A stretch of 64,000 nucleotides of DNA from Methylobacterium sp. J-077 (GCF_022829365.1 NZ_JAKSYJ010000078.1:1-64000), one strand, 5' to 3'; positions 1 to 9,383 are shown, counted from the stretch's first letter. Numbers and translations: made by a program. The notes: a model not told the origin generated them from the letters alone.

Positions 1-209
1 ACTTCTACACCCGCGACCTCGGCCGCACCTTCCGGGTCGCCGAGGCGCTGGAATACGGCATGGTCGGCATCAACGAGGGGATCATCACCACCGAGGTGGC
101 GCCCTTCGGCGGCGTGAAGGAATCCGGCCTCGGCCGCGAGGGCTCCTACCAGGGCATCGAGGATTACCTGAACACCAAGTACCTCTGCGTCGGCGGCCTG
201 GGCGCCTGA
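1..209 (+). CDS. gabD: NAD(P)-dependent succinate-semialdehyde dehydrogenase, C-terminal fragment
   Basis: The last 68 residues of an aldehyde dehydrogenase superfamily protein; the gene begins before the window and the first whole codon is at position 3. The visible part contains [19 protein letters not shown] followed by ESGLGREG and a C-terminal [13 protein letters not shown]. This is the usual C-terminal signature of GabD-type succinate-semialdehyde dehydrogenases, which oxidise succinate semialdehyde to succinate at the end of the GABA shunt. The catalytic cysteine and glutamate lie outside the window, so substrate class rests on the C-terminal pattern only. It ends at a TGA, with the next gene facing it on the other strand. 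Confidence 0.8.
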   Translation, partial: FYTRDLGRTFRVAEALEYGMVGINEGIITTEVAPFGGVKESGLGREGSYQGIEDYLNTKYLCVGGLGA

Positions 210-293
210 GGGCGCTGGCTTTCTCCAAGGCGGGGTGGACGGACGGTCGGCCACAGCGTGAGAAGCGGGCGGGCGCCTTGAAGGCCCCGCCGG

Positions 294-953
294 TCAGGCC
301 GGATGCGCGTTGTGGATCTGGTCGAAATCCAGCGCCGCCGTGTCGATCACGATCTGCGTCCGGCTGATCACTTCGAGCTTGCGCAGGATCTCCGAGACAT
401 GGGCCTTCACGGTCGAGTCGCCGACCTGAAGCTCATGGGCGATCTGCTTGTTGAGCTTGCCCTGGCGGATCATCATCAGCACCCGCAATTGCTGCGGGGT
501 CAGGCGAGCGAGGCGCTCGGCGAGCGGCGCCTTCTTGGCGTGGGGCGACGGCGCGCTCGCCTCGGCGAGGCCGGGCGGCACGAACAGGGCGCCGCTCAAC
601 ACCTCGCTGATCGCCCGGGTCAGTGTGGTCTTGTCCATGGCCTTGGGCACGAAGCCGGCGGCCCCGTGCTGCAGGGCCTCGCGGACGATGCGCGGGTCCT
701 CGTGGCCCGAGACGATCAGGATCGGGATGCGCGGGAACCGGGCCCGGATCGTGACCAGCCCGTCGAAGCCGGTGACACCCCGCATCGACAGGTCGAGGAG
801 CGTGAGGTCGATGCCGCGGTTTTCCGCGAGCACCGCGCAGGCGGGCTCGATCCCGTCGGCCTCGTGCAGGACGGCGTCCGGATGGGCGAGGCGGATCGTG
901 GCCGCCAGGGCATCACGGAACAGCGGGTGGTCGTCAACGATCAGGAGATGCAC
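294..953 (-). CDS. NarL/FixJ-family two-component response regulator
   Basis: A 219-residue regulator with a receiver domain (about residues 1-115) and a LuxR-type helix-turn-helix (about 150-205). The receiver opens with LLIVDDHPLFRD, carries the phosphoacceptor Asp in LLDLSMRG (about residue 54) and the conserved Lys in FVPKAMD. The output domain shows LTPQQLRVLMMIRQGKLNKQ and STVKAHVSEILRKL. The GTG start at 953 is chosen because it opens the receiver and has an AGGA 11 bases upstream. The frame stays open to an ATG at 1109, but those 52 extra residues look unlike protein domain sequence. No sensor kinase is adjacent, so the signal is unknown. Confidence 0.85.
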   Translation of the reverse strand: MHLLIVDDHPLFRDALAATIRLAHPDAVLHEADGIEPACAVLAENRGIDLTLLDLSMRGVTGFDGLVTIRARFPRIPILIVSGHEDPRIVREALQHGAAGFVPKAMDKTTLTRAISEVLSGALFVPPGLAEASAPSPHAKKAPLAERLARLTPQQLRVLMMIRQGKLNKQIAHELQVGDSTVKAHVSEILRKLEVISRTQIVIDTAALDFDQIHNAHPA

Positions 954-1141
954 GGACGGCGCGGTTCCTCGCTCGAGATCCGCATGTGGGGCCCACGGGA
1001 CGCCCGAAAACTGATCGATGTGGCCCCCCAGCGCAAGCGGGTCCTGAGAACGCCGCTCGGGTGGCCTCTGCCCGGATTCCGCATCCGGCTCCCGACGCAG
1101 GCGGTTCATTCGACCGCCCCCGCGGGTAAGGCCCGGTCGAT

Positions 1142-1663
1142 TCAGGCGCGGGTCTGCGCCAGCACGTCGTCCGACAGCGCCGGATCGTCGCTCATCCGGA
1201 CCGGGATCATCGCGCCGACCATGGCGGCCCAGCTTCCGATCGCGGCTTGGCGGGCGGCCTCCGAATCCGCCGTGCCGGCGCCGTTGCAGAGCCGGGCGAT
1301 CTGCCGGTGCAGGCCCTCGGTCATCGCCGCCCGCGCCTCCAGCGGCTGCCGGATCGTCTCCGAGACGAGCGCGGCCACCGGGCAGCCGCCCGCGGGATTG
1401 TCGCGATGGACGGGGCCGAGGTAGCCCGCCGCGTCGTCGGACAGCACCACGGGCTCCGGCGCTACCACCAGCGCGGCCAGGGTCGCGGCGATCAGACCGC
1501 CCTTGGACCGGAAGTGGCCGTAGAAGCCGTCATGGGTGAGGCCCGCCTCCCGCATCACCTCGGCCACGGTCACCGCCGCGAAGCCGCGGGCGCGGAACAG
1601 CCGCCCGGCCGCTTCAAGGATCCGGCGGCGGTTCTCGGCGATCTGCTCGCGGCTGACCTTCAT
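1142..1663 (-). CDS. TetR-family transcriptional repressor
   Basis: A 173-residue regulator. The N-terminal helix-turn-helix (about residues 5-55) has the TetR pattern: RRRILEAAGRLFRARGF, then VTVAEVMREAGLTHDGFYGH and FRSKGGL. The C-terminal ligand domain is variable, as is normal in this family. The start at 1663 (MKVSREQ) fits the family; the frame is open to 1729, but that would put the palindrome at 1709-1749 partly inside the gene. It is divergent from the SDR gene at 1772 and the palindrome lies between them, so the regulator very probably controls itself and the reductase. Confidence 0.88.
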   Translation of the reverse strand: MKVSREQIAENRRRILEAAGRLFRARGFAAVTVAEVMREAGLTHDGFYGHFRSKGGLIAATLAALVVAPEPVVLSDDAAGYLGPVHRDNPAGGCPVAALVSETIRQPLEARAAMTEGLHRQIARLCNGAGTADSEAARQAAIGSWAAMVGAMIPVRMSDDPALSDDVLAQTRA

Positions 1664-1708
1664 GTGCGCAATCTCACGCCTGCGGGACGAGGCTCGCTTG
1701 ACCGGAAT

Positions 1709-1749
1709 CATGATCATCATCATGTTCAATATACATGATGATGATCATG
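1709..1749. promoter_or_regulatory. Perfect 16-bp inverted repeat, probable TetR operator
   Basis: Two arms of 16 bases, 1709-1724 (CATGATCATCATCATG) and 1734-1749 (CATGATGATGATCATG), are exact reverse complements around a 9-base AT-rich spacer, TTCAATATA. The element sits in the divergent gap between the TetR gene (start 1663) and the SDR gene (start 1772), where a dimeric repressor would overlap both promoters. The symmetry is seen directly; the binding role is inferred from position and from the usual TetR arrangement. Confidence 0.75.
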
Positions 1750-1771
1750 TTTAGAGACAGGAATCTCGCCC

Positions 1772-2560
1772 ATGTCCAGCAAGCCTGCCATCCTCGTCAC
1801 CGGCGCCTCCTCGGGCATCGGTGCGGTCTATGCCGACCGCTTCGCCCATCGCGGCCACGATCTCGTCCTGGTCGCCCGCGACGGCACCCGCCTGGAGGCG
1901 CTGGCCGAGCGCCTGCGCCGGGAGGCCGGCGTCGCGGTCGACATCGTCCAGGCCGACCTGACCCGGCCGGCCGACCTCGCCGCCGTCGAAGCGCGCCTGC
2001 GGGAGGATGCCCGGATCGGCGTGCTGGTGAACAATGCCGGCGCGGCGCTCACCGGCAGCTTCGTCGACCAGGGGCCCGATCAGATCAGCGGCTTGGTCGC
2101 CCTCAACGTCACCGCCCTGACCCGCCTCGCCGCCGCGGTGGCACCCCGCTTCGTCGCGGCCAGCAGCGGCACCATCGTCAATATCGGCTCGGTGGTCGGC
2201 TTCGTCCCGGAATTCGGCATGGCGGTCTACGGCGCCACCAAGGCGTTCGTGCAGTATCTCAGCCAGGCGCTCCACACCGAACTCGGGCCGAAGGGCGTCT
2301 ACGTGCAGGCGGTCCTGCCGGCCGCGACCCGGACCGAGATCTGGCAGCGCGCCGGCATCGACGTGAACGCCCTGCCGGCGGTCATGGAGACCGGCGCCCT
2401 GGTCGACGCCGCGCTCGCCGGTTTCGACCGGCGCGAGACCGTCACCATCCCGCCCCTGCCCGACGCTTCGCAGTGGGATGCCTACGACCGGGCGCGGGCC
2501 GCGATGATCCCGAACCTCAACCAGGCTGAGCCCGCGGAGCGCTATCGCGCGCGGGTCTGA
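1772..2560 (+). CDS. Short-chain dehydrogenase/reductase (SDR family)
   Basis: A classical SDR oxidoreductase of 262 residues, presumably cytoplasmic and NAD(P)-dependent. It has the cofactor motif TGASSGIG at residues 10-17, the NNAGAA motif near residue 88, and the catalytic triad Ser140, Tyr153, Lys157 (YGATK). The ATG at 1772 has an AGGA about 10 bases upstream. Substrate cannot be read from the sequence. It is divergent from the TetR gene with the palindrome 1709-1749 in between, an arrangement common for reductases induced by their own substrate or by electrophiles. Confidence 0.88.
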   Translation: MSSKPAILVTGASSGIGAVYADRFAHRGHDLVLVARDGTRLEALAERLRREAGVAVDIVQADLTRPADLAAVEARLREDARIGVLVNNAGAALTGSFVDQGPDQISGLVALNVTALTRLAAAVAPRFVAASSGTIVNIGSVVGFVPEFGMAVYGATKAFVQYLSQALHTELGPKGVYVQAVLPAATRTEIWQRAGIDVNALPAVMETGALVDAALAGFDRRETVTIPPLPDASQWDAYDRARAAMIPNLNQAEPAERYRARV

Positions 2561-2690
2561 TGGCGCTTGCCCGCGCCGCTCGGCCGGATCAGGCGGCGCG
2601 GCGCGCGTTCCGAAACGCGAGCGTTCTGGACGGACGTTGTCCCGATTGGGAGGGCGGTAGTCGGATTGCCCGCCCGGCAGGTTCGGCATT

Positions 2691-3689
2691 CTAGGCCGAG
2701 GCAAGTTCTTCGGCGAACCGTTCGGCTGCGTCGCGCTCCAAGCTCCAGTTATCGTCAGGAACCCGGAACACGAACCGCTCCACCATCTCGGAGAGGACCA
2801 AGTCCGGTCGCACCCGCTCAATGTAGGCGAAGTCGATCTGCGTACTCCAGATGAAATGCAGCTCGCGGAATGTTTCGGCCAGCATGATCGCCAACTGAGT
2901 TGGGGCGACATGAGAATAGCTATCGCCGAACAACACCATTCGTCGGGAATCCGACGAGGTCTCGTTGCGGTAAATGACGTGCGAGCCGGTGTGCAGCGTG
3001 CCGATCTGCCCGATCCGTTCCCTGTGCTCTACGATCGGACTGGCGTAGACCCGGACCGCGTCACGCTGCACCAAGTGCATCGTGGCGCCCTCGGTGATCC
3101 GCGGTCTGCATACAGAGCCAAGGTCACCTGAAAAGTCCGCGAACCACTCTGTCCGGCGCTCGTGGAAATCCCGGACCGGGCGCGCCCCGAACGCCCGGCA
3201 AATTTCCTTGTAGCCAATCAGCCGGCCCTCGAAGTTCCAGTGCGTATCGGTGCGGTGAAACAATTGCTGATCGTCTCTCCGGCGACGCATCGGGGTGACC
3301 AAGTCAATCATGGTCTTGCGCCACCGCGCCTGGCGGCGCAGATATTGCGGGAGCCTAGCAATCCGTAGAGGAAACCGGCGATAGTACGGATCCTCGTGAT
3401 AAAGCCTAAAGGCTGGCGATAATCGCCAATTCACCTGCAAATCTAGTAAGTCATTGTCATAAATTGAAACTTTTTCCGGTATAGTGATATGTTTATAGAC
3501 GATGTTAGCTGATCTAAGGCGGCGTTCACGTTTGTGTATGGCGTCTCGCCATTGCCAGAGCAGCCATTGAATGGATGGGACATCACGGTATTGCAAGAAA
3601 ACATCATTCGATCCGCCAACTAAATAGAGCTGATCTTCATGCCCAATGTGAATATGGGCTGGAACGTGTGTGCTCGTGATGTCGATCAA
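2691..3689 (-). CDS. AlgX/AlgJ-like SGNH-hydrolase-fold protein
   Basis: A 332-residue protein whose centre carries HRTDTHWNFEGRLIGYKEIC, matching the Asp-x-His-Trp motif of the AlgX/AlgJ SGNH-like domain, followed by the Ser block VLFGDSYSH. In that family these residues form the Ser-His-Asp triad that acetylates exopolysaccharide. No clear signal peptide or membrane segment is seen, unlike periplasmic AlgJ/AlgX, so a role in decorating a surface polysaccharide or another acyl acceptor is inference. The 5' half of the gene and the region upstream are much more AT-rich than the surroundings, which suggests acquisition by transfer. No polysaccharide genes adjoin it. Confidence 0.7.
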   Translation of the reverse strand: MIDITSTHVPAHIHIGHEDQLYLVGGSNDVFLQYRDVPSIQWLLWQWRDAIHKRERRLRSANIVYKHITIPEKVSIYDNDLLDLQVNWRLSPAFRLYHEDPYYRRFPLRIARLPQYLRRQARWRKTMIDLVTPMRRRRDDQQLFHRTDTHWNFEGRLIGYKEICRAFGARPVRDFHERRTEWFADFSGDLGSVCRPRITEGATMHLVQRDAVRVYASPIVEHRERIGQIGTLHTGSHVIYRNETSSDSRRMVLFGDSYSHVAPTQLAIMLAETFRELHFIWSTQIDFAYIERVRPDLVLSEMVERFVFRVPDDNWSLERDAAERFAEELASA

Positions 3690-4109
3690 CTAAAAAATCT
3701 TCCCGTTGTCGGCACATAAGGTCCGCTTGATTCAGGCCAAATCTTTTTTCCCTAATCGCGACGATTGAGCCGCGCTCGGTCGTGTCCAATCTGATCTCAG
3801 CAAAATTCGCAAAGCATAGGAGATGATAAATTCGAGCGCGCCTTCGAAATTGTCAAGCAACGTGCTCGAAGTAAATCTATCTTTTGAATGATCTTATAGA
3901 ATGAAAGGTACTTCTATAGAATATGATAATTTCGTAACGCATTTGTTATGAATCAGATAATGTTATATTATAGACGTATTGCGTTTTATGTTTTCTGGGG
4001 ATGATCATCGCCCGTTCGTGTCCCGCAGGCCAATGAGTGCGTTGGAAGATCCCCACGGCAGGCGCGATGGGGTGAAATTCGGTCTTCGGATCAGAATGGG
4101 GGTTCGATC
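3690..4109. other. AT-rich intergenic region
   Basis: About 420 bases without a convincing gene. The stretch from about 3700 to 4000 is strikingly AT-rich for this replicon and contains several TATA-like runs. It should hold the promoter of the AlgX-like gene, which reads leftward from 3689. No specific -35/-10 pair could be fixed. Confidence 0.5.
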
Positions 4110-5030
4110 CTACGCAACCGCCCCCGGTGATCGCTCACCCACGCCCTCGGCCCGCACGAAATCGAGGAACGCCCGGAGCACCGGCCGCATCAGCCGGCGG
4201 CTCGGGTAGTAGAGGAAGAAGCCGGGGAAGCGCGGGCACCAATCCTCCAGCACGCGGACCAGCCGGCCGGTTGCGAGATCGTCCGTGACCTGGGCCTCGA
4301 ACACGTAAGCGAGGCCGGCGCCCATCCGCGCCGCCTGCGCAATCAGGCGCATATCGTCGAGGATCAGGCTGCCGGAGACCGCGACGGCCACGGCCACGCC
4401 GTCCTTCTCGAGGTCCCAGCGGTAGAGGGTGCCGCCGGGAAAACGGCGGTTGATGCAGGCGTGGTCGTAGAGATCCCGCGGCGTGACTGGCCGGGGGTGC
4501 TGCGTGAAATAGGAGGGGGCGGCCACGATGGCCGCGCATTGCGCCGGCCCGAGCGGGACCGCGATCATGTCCTGCTCCAGGCTCTCCTCGAACCGGATGC
4601 CGGCATCGAAACCGTCCGCCACGATGTCGCGCAAATCGTCCTGCGCCCGGATCTCGATCGCGACATCGGGATGCGCCCGCATGAACGTCACGGCGAGCGG
4701 CAGCAGCAGCATCTCGGCGGCCGAGTGCGGCACCGAGAAGCGCAGCGTCCCCGAGAGTCGCTGCTGCGAGGCGGTGGCGTTCTCGACCGCCTCGGCGATC
4801 GCCGCCAGCGCCGGTTCGAGCCCGTCGAGCAGGCGCCGTCCAGCCTCGGTCGGGGCGACGCTGCGGGTGGTCCGGGCCAGGATCCGGATCCCCAGGCTCG
4901 CTTCGAGGCCGTAGATCGCGTGGCTCACCGCGGAGACGGACAGGCCGAGATCACGGGCTGCGCCGCGAAAGCTGCGGCGCGCTGCAACGGCCGAAAAAAT
5001 CGACAGGGCGGGGAGATCGGTGCGTTTCAC
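4110..5030 (-). CDS. LysR-family transcriptional regulator
   Basis: A 306-residue LysR-type regulator. The N-terminal winged helix (residues about 5-65) shows the family pattern FSAVAARRSFRGAARDLGLS followed by VSAVSHAIYGLEASLGIRIL and ARTTRSVAPTEAG. The rest is a periplasmic-binding-protein-like effector domain. It starts with GTG at 5030, 108 bases from the divergent aldo/keto reductase gene at 5139. LysR genes commonly control such divergent partners, so it is the likely regulator of that reductase. Confidence 0.9.
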   Translation of the reverse strand: MKRTDLPALSIFSAVAARRSFRGAARDLGLSVSAVSHAIYGLEASLGIRILARTTRSVAPTEAGRRLLDGLEPALAAIAEAVENATASQQRLSGTLRFSVPHSAAEMLLLPLAVTFMRAHPDVAIEIRAQDDLRDIVADGFDAGIRFEESLEQDMIAVPLGPAQCAAIVAAPSYFTQHPRPVTPRDLYDHACINRRFPGGTLYRWDLEKDGVAVAVAVSGSLILDDMRLIAQAARMGAGLAYVFEAQVTDDLATGRLVRVLEDWCPRFPGFFLYYPSRRLMRPVLRAFLDFVRAEGVGERSPGAVA

Positions 5031-5039
5031 TGTTGCGCC

Positions 5040-6134
<1,095 letters not shown>

Positions 6135-6230
6135 GCGCGGGCCGGAAGAGCGATGACGCGCCGCTGCCCCAAGCCCGGCAACGAGGGGCACGGCTCGAAG
6201 CGAGACTGACAACGGCACTCCCATCCTCGA

Positions 6231-6350
6231 CCTCATCCTGAGGAGCCCGCGTCAGCGGGCCTCGAAGGAGCCCTCCAGGAGGCACGTGGCTGGCTGGAGG
6301 GCTCCTTCGAGGCCAGGCGATCTGCGATCGCCCGGCACCTCAGGATGAGG
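6231..6350. repeat. Cloverleaf-like palindromic element
   Basis: A 120-base nested inverted repeat. The outer arms CCTCATCCTGAGG (6231-6243) and CCTCAGGATGAGG (6338-6350) are exact complements. The inner arms 6258-6278 and 6294-6314 are a perfect 21-bp inverted repeat. Two extra hairpins lie between outer and inner stems: GCCCGC-gtca-GCGGGC (6245-6260) and GGCGATC-tgc-GATCGCC (6316-6332). Folded, it makes a four-armed structure. It lies between the convergent aldo/keto reductase and M20 peptidase genes, so it could end transcription from both sides; its form is that of a dispersed repeat. Confidence 0.85.
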
Positions 6351-6415
6351 AGGAGATTTGGATTCTTGTTGTTCGTCAACGTCCTGCGACCGAGATCACG
6401 CGGTCGAATACATAT

Positions 6416-7567
6416 TCAAGCCGCCGCGATGGTCTCGGCGATGGCCCGCGCCCGCGGGACGAGGCTCGCCACCTCCAGATACTCCTCGGGCGAGTGCGCG
6501 TGGCCGCCGACCGGGCCGACCGCGCACAGGGTCGGGCAGCCGACGCTCGCGGTGAAGCCCGAATCGGCGCAGCCGCCGGCGAACTCGCCCTCGATCCGGT
6601 TGCCGTGCCCAGCGCTGACCCGGGCGTAGGTCTCGAACAGCGCGCGCGAGGCCGCGTCCTGCACCAGCGGCAGGAACTCGCCCGTGATGGTCAGCTGCCC
6701 ACGGGTGTCGGGCACCGTCGCGGCCGCCACGATCGCCGCGATCCGGCTCATGGCGGCGTCGCGGTCGGGCGGGGTGACGTAGCGCAGGTCGATCTCGCAG
6801 ATCGCCCTCGGCGCCACGGTGTTCACCGACTGGCCGCCCGAGATCAGCCCGACATTCACCGTGATGCCGCGGTCGAGATCGGTGAGCGCGTGGAGCGCGA
6901 TGATCTTGTGGGCGAGTTCCCCGATGGCGCTGCGTCCATCGGCGTAGTTGCCGCCGGAATGGGCGGCGCGGCCCAGAACCTCCAGGTGCATGAACACGCC
7001 GCCCTTGCGGCCGGTGACGACGTTGCCGGTCGGGCGTCCGGGCTCCGCGTTCAGCACGGCGCGGGCGCCGCGGGCGGTCTCCTCGATGATCGGCCGGCAG
7101 GCCGGCGAGCCGATCTCCTCGTCGCTGGTGAACAGGCCGACCAGCGGCACCGGCGCGCCGCCGGCCCGCTGGAAGGCTGCCAGCACAAAGGCATTCATCA
7201 CCAGCCCGGCCTTCATGTCGGCGACGCCCGGCCCGTAGGCGCGGCCCTCAGCGATCCGGAACGGCCGATGGGCGACCTCGCCCTTCGGAAAGACGGTGTC
7301 GCGATGGCCCATCAGCACGATCGGGCGGTTGGCGCCCCCGGACCCGGCAACCTGCGCCTTCAGCGCATCGCCGTAATCCTCCACCGGGATGGTGGTCACC
7401 GAGACGCCGTGCTCGGCCAGGAAGAAAGCGACGCGCGCGCCCACCGCATCCACCCCGGCCTTGTCGTAGGAGCCGGAATCGATGTTCACCAGCTCCGCGA
7501 GCAGGGCCAGCATCGCGCCCTCCTGCCCTTCCAGCCAGCGGATCGCGGCGGCGTCTCTCTCGGTCAT
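6416..7567 (-). CDS. M20-family metallopeptidase (carboxypeptidase G2-like)
   Basis: A 383-residue zinc hydrolase of the M20 family, which cleaves C-terminal amino acids or N-acyl amino acids. Metal and catalytic motifs appear in order: GHRDTVFPKG, GVADMKAG, TSDEEIGSP with the Glu pair, NAEPGR, and a late His in GGHAHSPEEYLEV. The dimerisation domain shows GRAAHSGGNYADG. The overall pattern is closest to glutamate carboxypeptidase (CPG2) types. The start at 7567 (MTERD) fits the family; the frame is open to 7606. No signal peptide is evident. It stands alone, with an IS3 relic upstream. Confidence 0.85.
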   Translation of the reverse strand: MTERDAAAIRWLEGQEGAMLALLAELVNIDSGSYDKAGVDAVGARVAFFLAEHGVSVTTIPVEDYGDALKAQVAGSGGANRPIVLMGHRDTVFPKGEVAHRPFRIAEGRAYGPGVADMKAGLVMNAFVLAAFQRAGGAPVPLVGLFTSDEEIGSPACRPIIEETARGARAVLNAEPGRPTGNVVTGRKGGVFMHLEVLGRAAHSGGNYADGRSAIGELAHKIIALHALTDLDRGITVNVGLISGGQSVNTVAPRAICEIDLRYVTPPDRDAAMSRIAAIVAAATVPDTRGQLTITGEFLPLVQDAASRALFETYARVSAGHGNRIEGEFAGGCADSGFTASVGCPTLCAVGPVGGHAHSPEEYLEVASLVPRARAIAETIAAA

Positions 7568-7719
7568 CGGGGCCCGGCAAAAAAGTCGGATGAAAACACC
7601 TCTCAAAGTCCATCATTTCACGTCTGCTTGCCACCTCAAAGTCGGGTGAAACGTGATCTGGGCCCGTGGGCGTGATCCGCCCTGAGGGATGGCTTTTGAG
7701 CCGACGGAGAACGGAACCG

Positions 7720-8165
7720 ATGGCCGCATCGATCAGGTCGATCGTCGTGACCGAGATGGCGTACGATCGCCGGCGGACAGAGTACGGCAGCTTGAAGTCC
7801 GATTGAGTCAGGCGGATGAAGGATCCTGAGACGGAGCACCAGCGTCTCGGGCGGGCGCTCGCAGATCTGGCGCTCGACAAGCTGATCTTGCAGGAGGCGT
7901 CTCGAGGAAGGCGTCTCGAGCCCCGCGCGCCGACGCGCCTGTGTCGAACACATCATGCTGACGATGCACGCCTCCGAGCGTCGCGCCTGCCGGGCGATCG
8001 ATCAGCATCCCTTATCCTGAGCCTGTCGAGGCATCGACACCGCGCAAGGTTCCGTGGGGCCGCGACGACGAGGAGGCACTGACAGCTGACGTCGTCACGT
8101 TGGCCGAGACGTACGAAGCCGCGCTCCGGTCGCTCGACCGACACGGCGCATCCCCCGCTCCCAGG
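7720..8165 (+). pseudogene. IS3-family transposase relic (OrfA end plus OrfB start)
   Basis: Reading the plus strand from 7720 gives IRSIVVTEMAYDRRRTEYG, then an in-frame TGA at 7804, then LKSD-like and RRMKDPETEHQRLG, then LALDKLILQEAS: the end of an IS3-group OrfA. In another frame from 7919 comes SPARRRACVEHIMLTMHASE and RRACRAIDQHP, the start of OrfB, and after a foreign insert RKVPWGRDDEEALTADVV (about 8045-8100). The catalytic DDE part is absent. So this is a decayed, truncated element with a stop, a frameshift and an insertion. No flanking terminal repeats were identified. Confidence 0.75.
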
Positions 8166-8312
8166 TTCGCGCGACCGAGATCTGCTACAGGGGCGCTGCA
8201 CGCCGTCTTCCCGGGGGCGGCCGTCCGTTGCCGGAAGGGATGAACTGCCTTGGAGAGACTCGGCCCCCCGATCGGGTCAGGTGTCGACGCACGCTGGAAG
8301 GAGGATCACGGG

Positions 8313-8834
8313 ATGACGAACTTCTCCGCGACGCTCGCGGCTGCCCTGCTCATGGCCGCGTCCCCCGGTCGCGCTGCCGAGGCCCAGCCCCAGGCTCATG
8401 CCGACGAGAACGATCTCGCCGAGAAGATCACCGGGACCTGGGAACTCGTCTCCTACCAGGTGGAGGACAAGGCGACCGGGGCGCTCATCGACGCCATGGG
8501 CAGCGCGCCGCGGGGCCGGGTGATCTTCACCAGGGACGGCTGGGTCGCGTTCAACCTCGAAGGCACCGATCGCAAGCCCGCCGAGACCGATGCCGATCGC
8601 GCCGCGCTGATGCAGACGCTGGTCGCCTATATCGGTCGGTACCGGATCGAGGGCGACCAGTGGATCACTCAGGTCCAGACCGCCTGGGCGCCGGAATGGG
8701 TCGGCACCGAGCAGCGGCGGTCGATCACGGTGAACGGCGACGAGGCGAACGTGACGACGCCGTGGCGCATCATGCCCAACTGGGATGCCGGCCGGCTCTC
8801 GCGCAGCATCATCCGCTTCCGGCGCGCCCGCTAG
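8313..8834 (+). CDS. Secreted lipocalin-like domain protein
   Basis: A 173-residue protein with an N-terminal signal peptide (hydrophobic stretch about residues 7-20, cleavage likely near AEA). The mature part starts ITGTWELVSYQVEDKATG and includes PRGRVIFTRDGWVAF and a C-terminal RSIIRFRRA, the pattern of lipocalin-like proteins (Pfam lipocalin_5 type), small beta-barrels of uncertain ligand. The start at 8313 is supported by GGAGGA 8 bases upstream. Its TAG stop is formed by the terminal bases of the repeat that begins at 8831. Confidence 0.75.
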   Translation: MTNFSATLAAALLMAASPGRAAEAQPQAHADENDLAEKITGTWELVSYQVEDKATGALIDAMGSAPRGRVIFTRDGWVAFNLEGTDRKPAETDADRAALMQTLVAYIGRYRIEGDQWITQVQTAWAPEWVGTEQRRSITVNGDEANVTTPWRIMPNWDAGRLSRSIIRFRRAR

Positions 8835-8936
8835 AGCTGTTCCCGGTCGCGTTGCGACGGGGAACGGCTCTACGTCTTTGATGTAACGCGCTCGCTTACG
8901 CCGAACCGGTATCCACTTCGGCGGCGAGCGCTCTAG
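8831..8936. repeat. Dispersed palindromic element, copy 1 (inverted)
   Basis: A 106-base element bounded by CTAGAGC (8831-8837) and GCTCTAG (8930-8936), which are inverted repeats. Its first half holds a hairpin (GTTCCC-GGTCGC paired with GCGAC-GGGGAAC around 8839-8866). Its right part, from about 8866, is nearly identical in reverse complement to 63930-64000, with only about two differences across some 70 bases. A more diverged copy lies at 11196-11300. It supplies the stop codon of the lipocalin-like gene. Confidence 0.75.
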
Positions 8937-9383
8937 CGATCGGCGCCGTCAGGCCCCGCGCCGCAAGCCGGGCGGCGTGCAGCCCGGCCGAATGTCCAAC
9001 ACCACAGATTGTTCTTTCAGACCTCATCCTCTAAGACGCGGTCACCGACCCGCTGAATCAAATCGGTCAGCGTGTTTCCACCTTCGGCGGTCGCCGATCT
9101 CTGGGCGATCTTCGGAGTCGGCTCTGGCTCTATTCGGCGTTACCGTGTCGAACTCAGATTTTGGTTAACAGAGACGGATTCGATTCTAGATTGGGCTTTT
9201 GAAAGCTGCTTTTCCCGCCGCTGAGGAAGCCCTTCCGGCCGAGAAATATAAAAACGATCGTACAAGATCGATCACGCTTCGCGTGCCGCATCATCTGCGG
9301 GGGAACGTTCCGGAAGGCTGGACGCGCGGGATTCCCGATCGTCTCGAACCGATGCCTTCTGTGCCGGGTCGTGCCAGCCGAGC
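8937..9383. other. Intergenic region upstream of mqo
   Basis: About 450 bases with no convincing gene. The last 200 bases are richer in A and T and contain an ATAAAAACGATCG segment and a GATCGT...GATCGATC symmetric patch near 9255-9275, where the mqo promoter is expected. No defined promoter elements could be assigned. Confidence 0.4.

Noticed and set aside
303..1738. Long plus-strand frames opposite the response regulator and TetR genes
   Set aside because: Both minus-strand genes have full family signatures; the plus-strand products are low-complexity shadows.
4085..4110. Another T-loop-like sequence (GGGGGTTCGATCC)
   Set aside because: The T stem does not close and no cloverleaf forms.
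3979..4209. Small plus-strand frame in the AT-rich gap
   Set aside because: It runs into the 3' end of the LysR gene in antisense and has no coding character.
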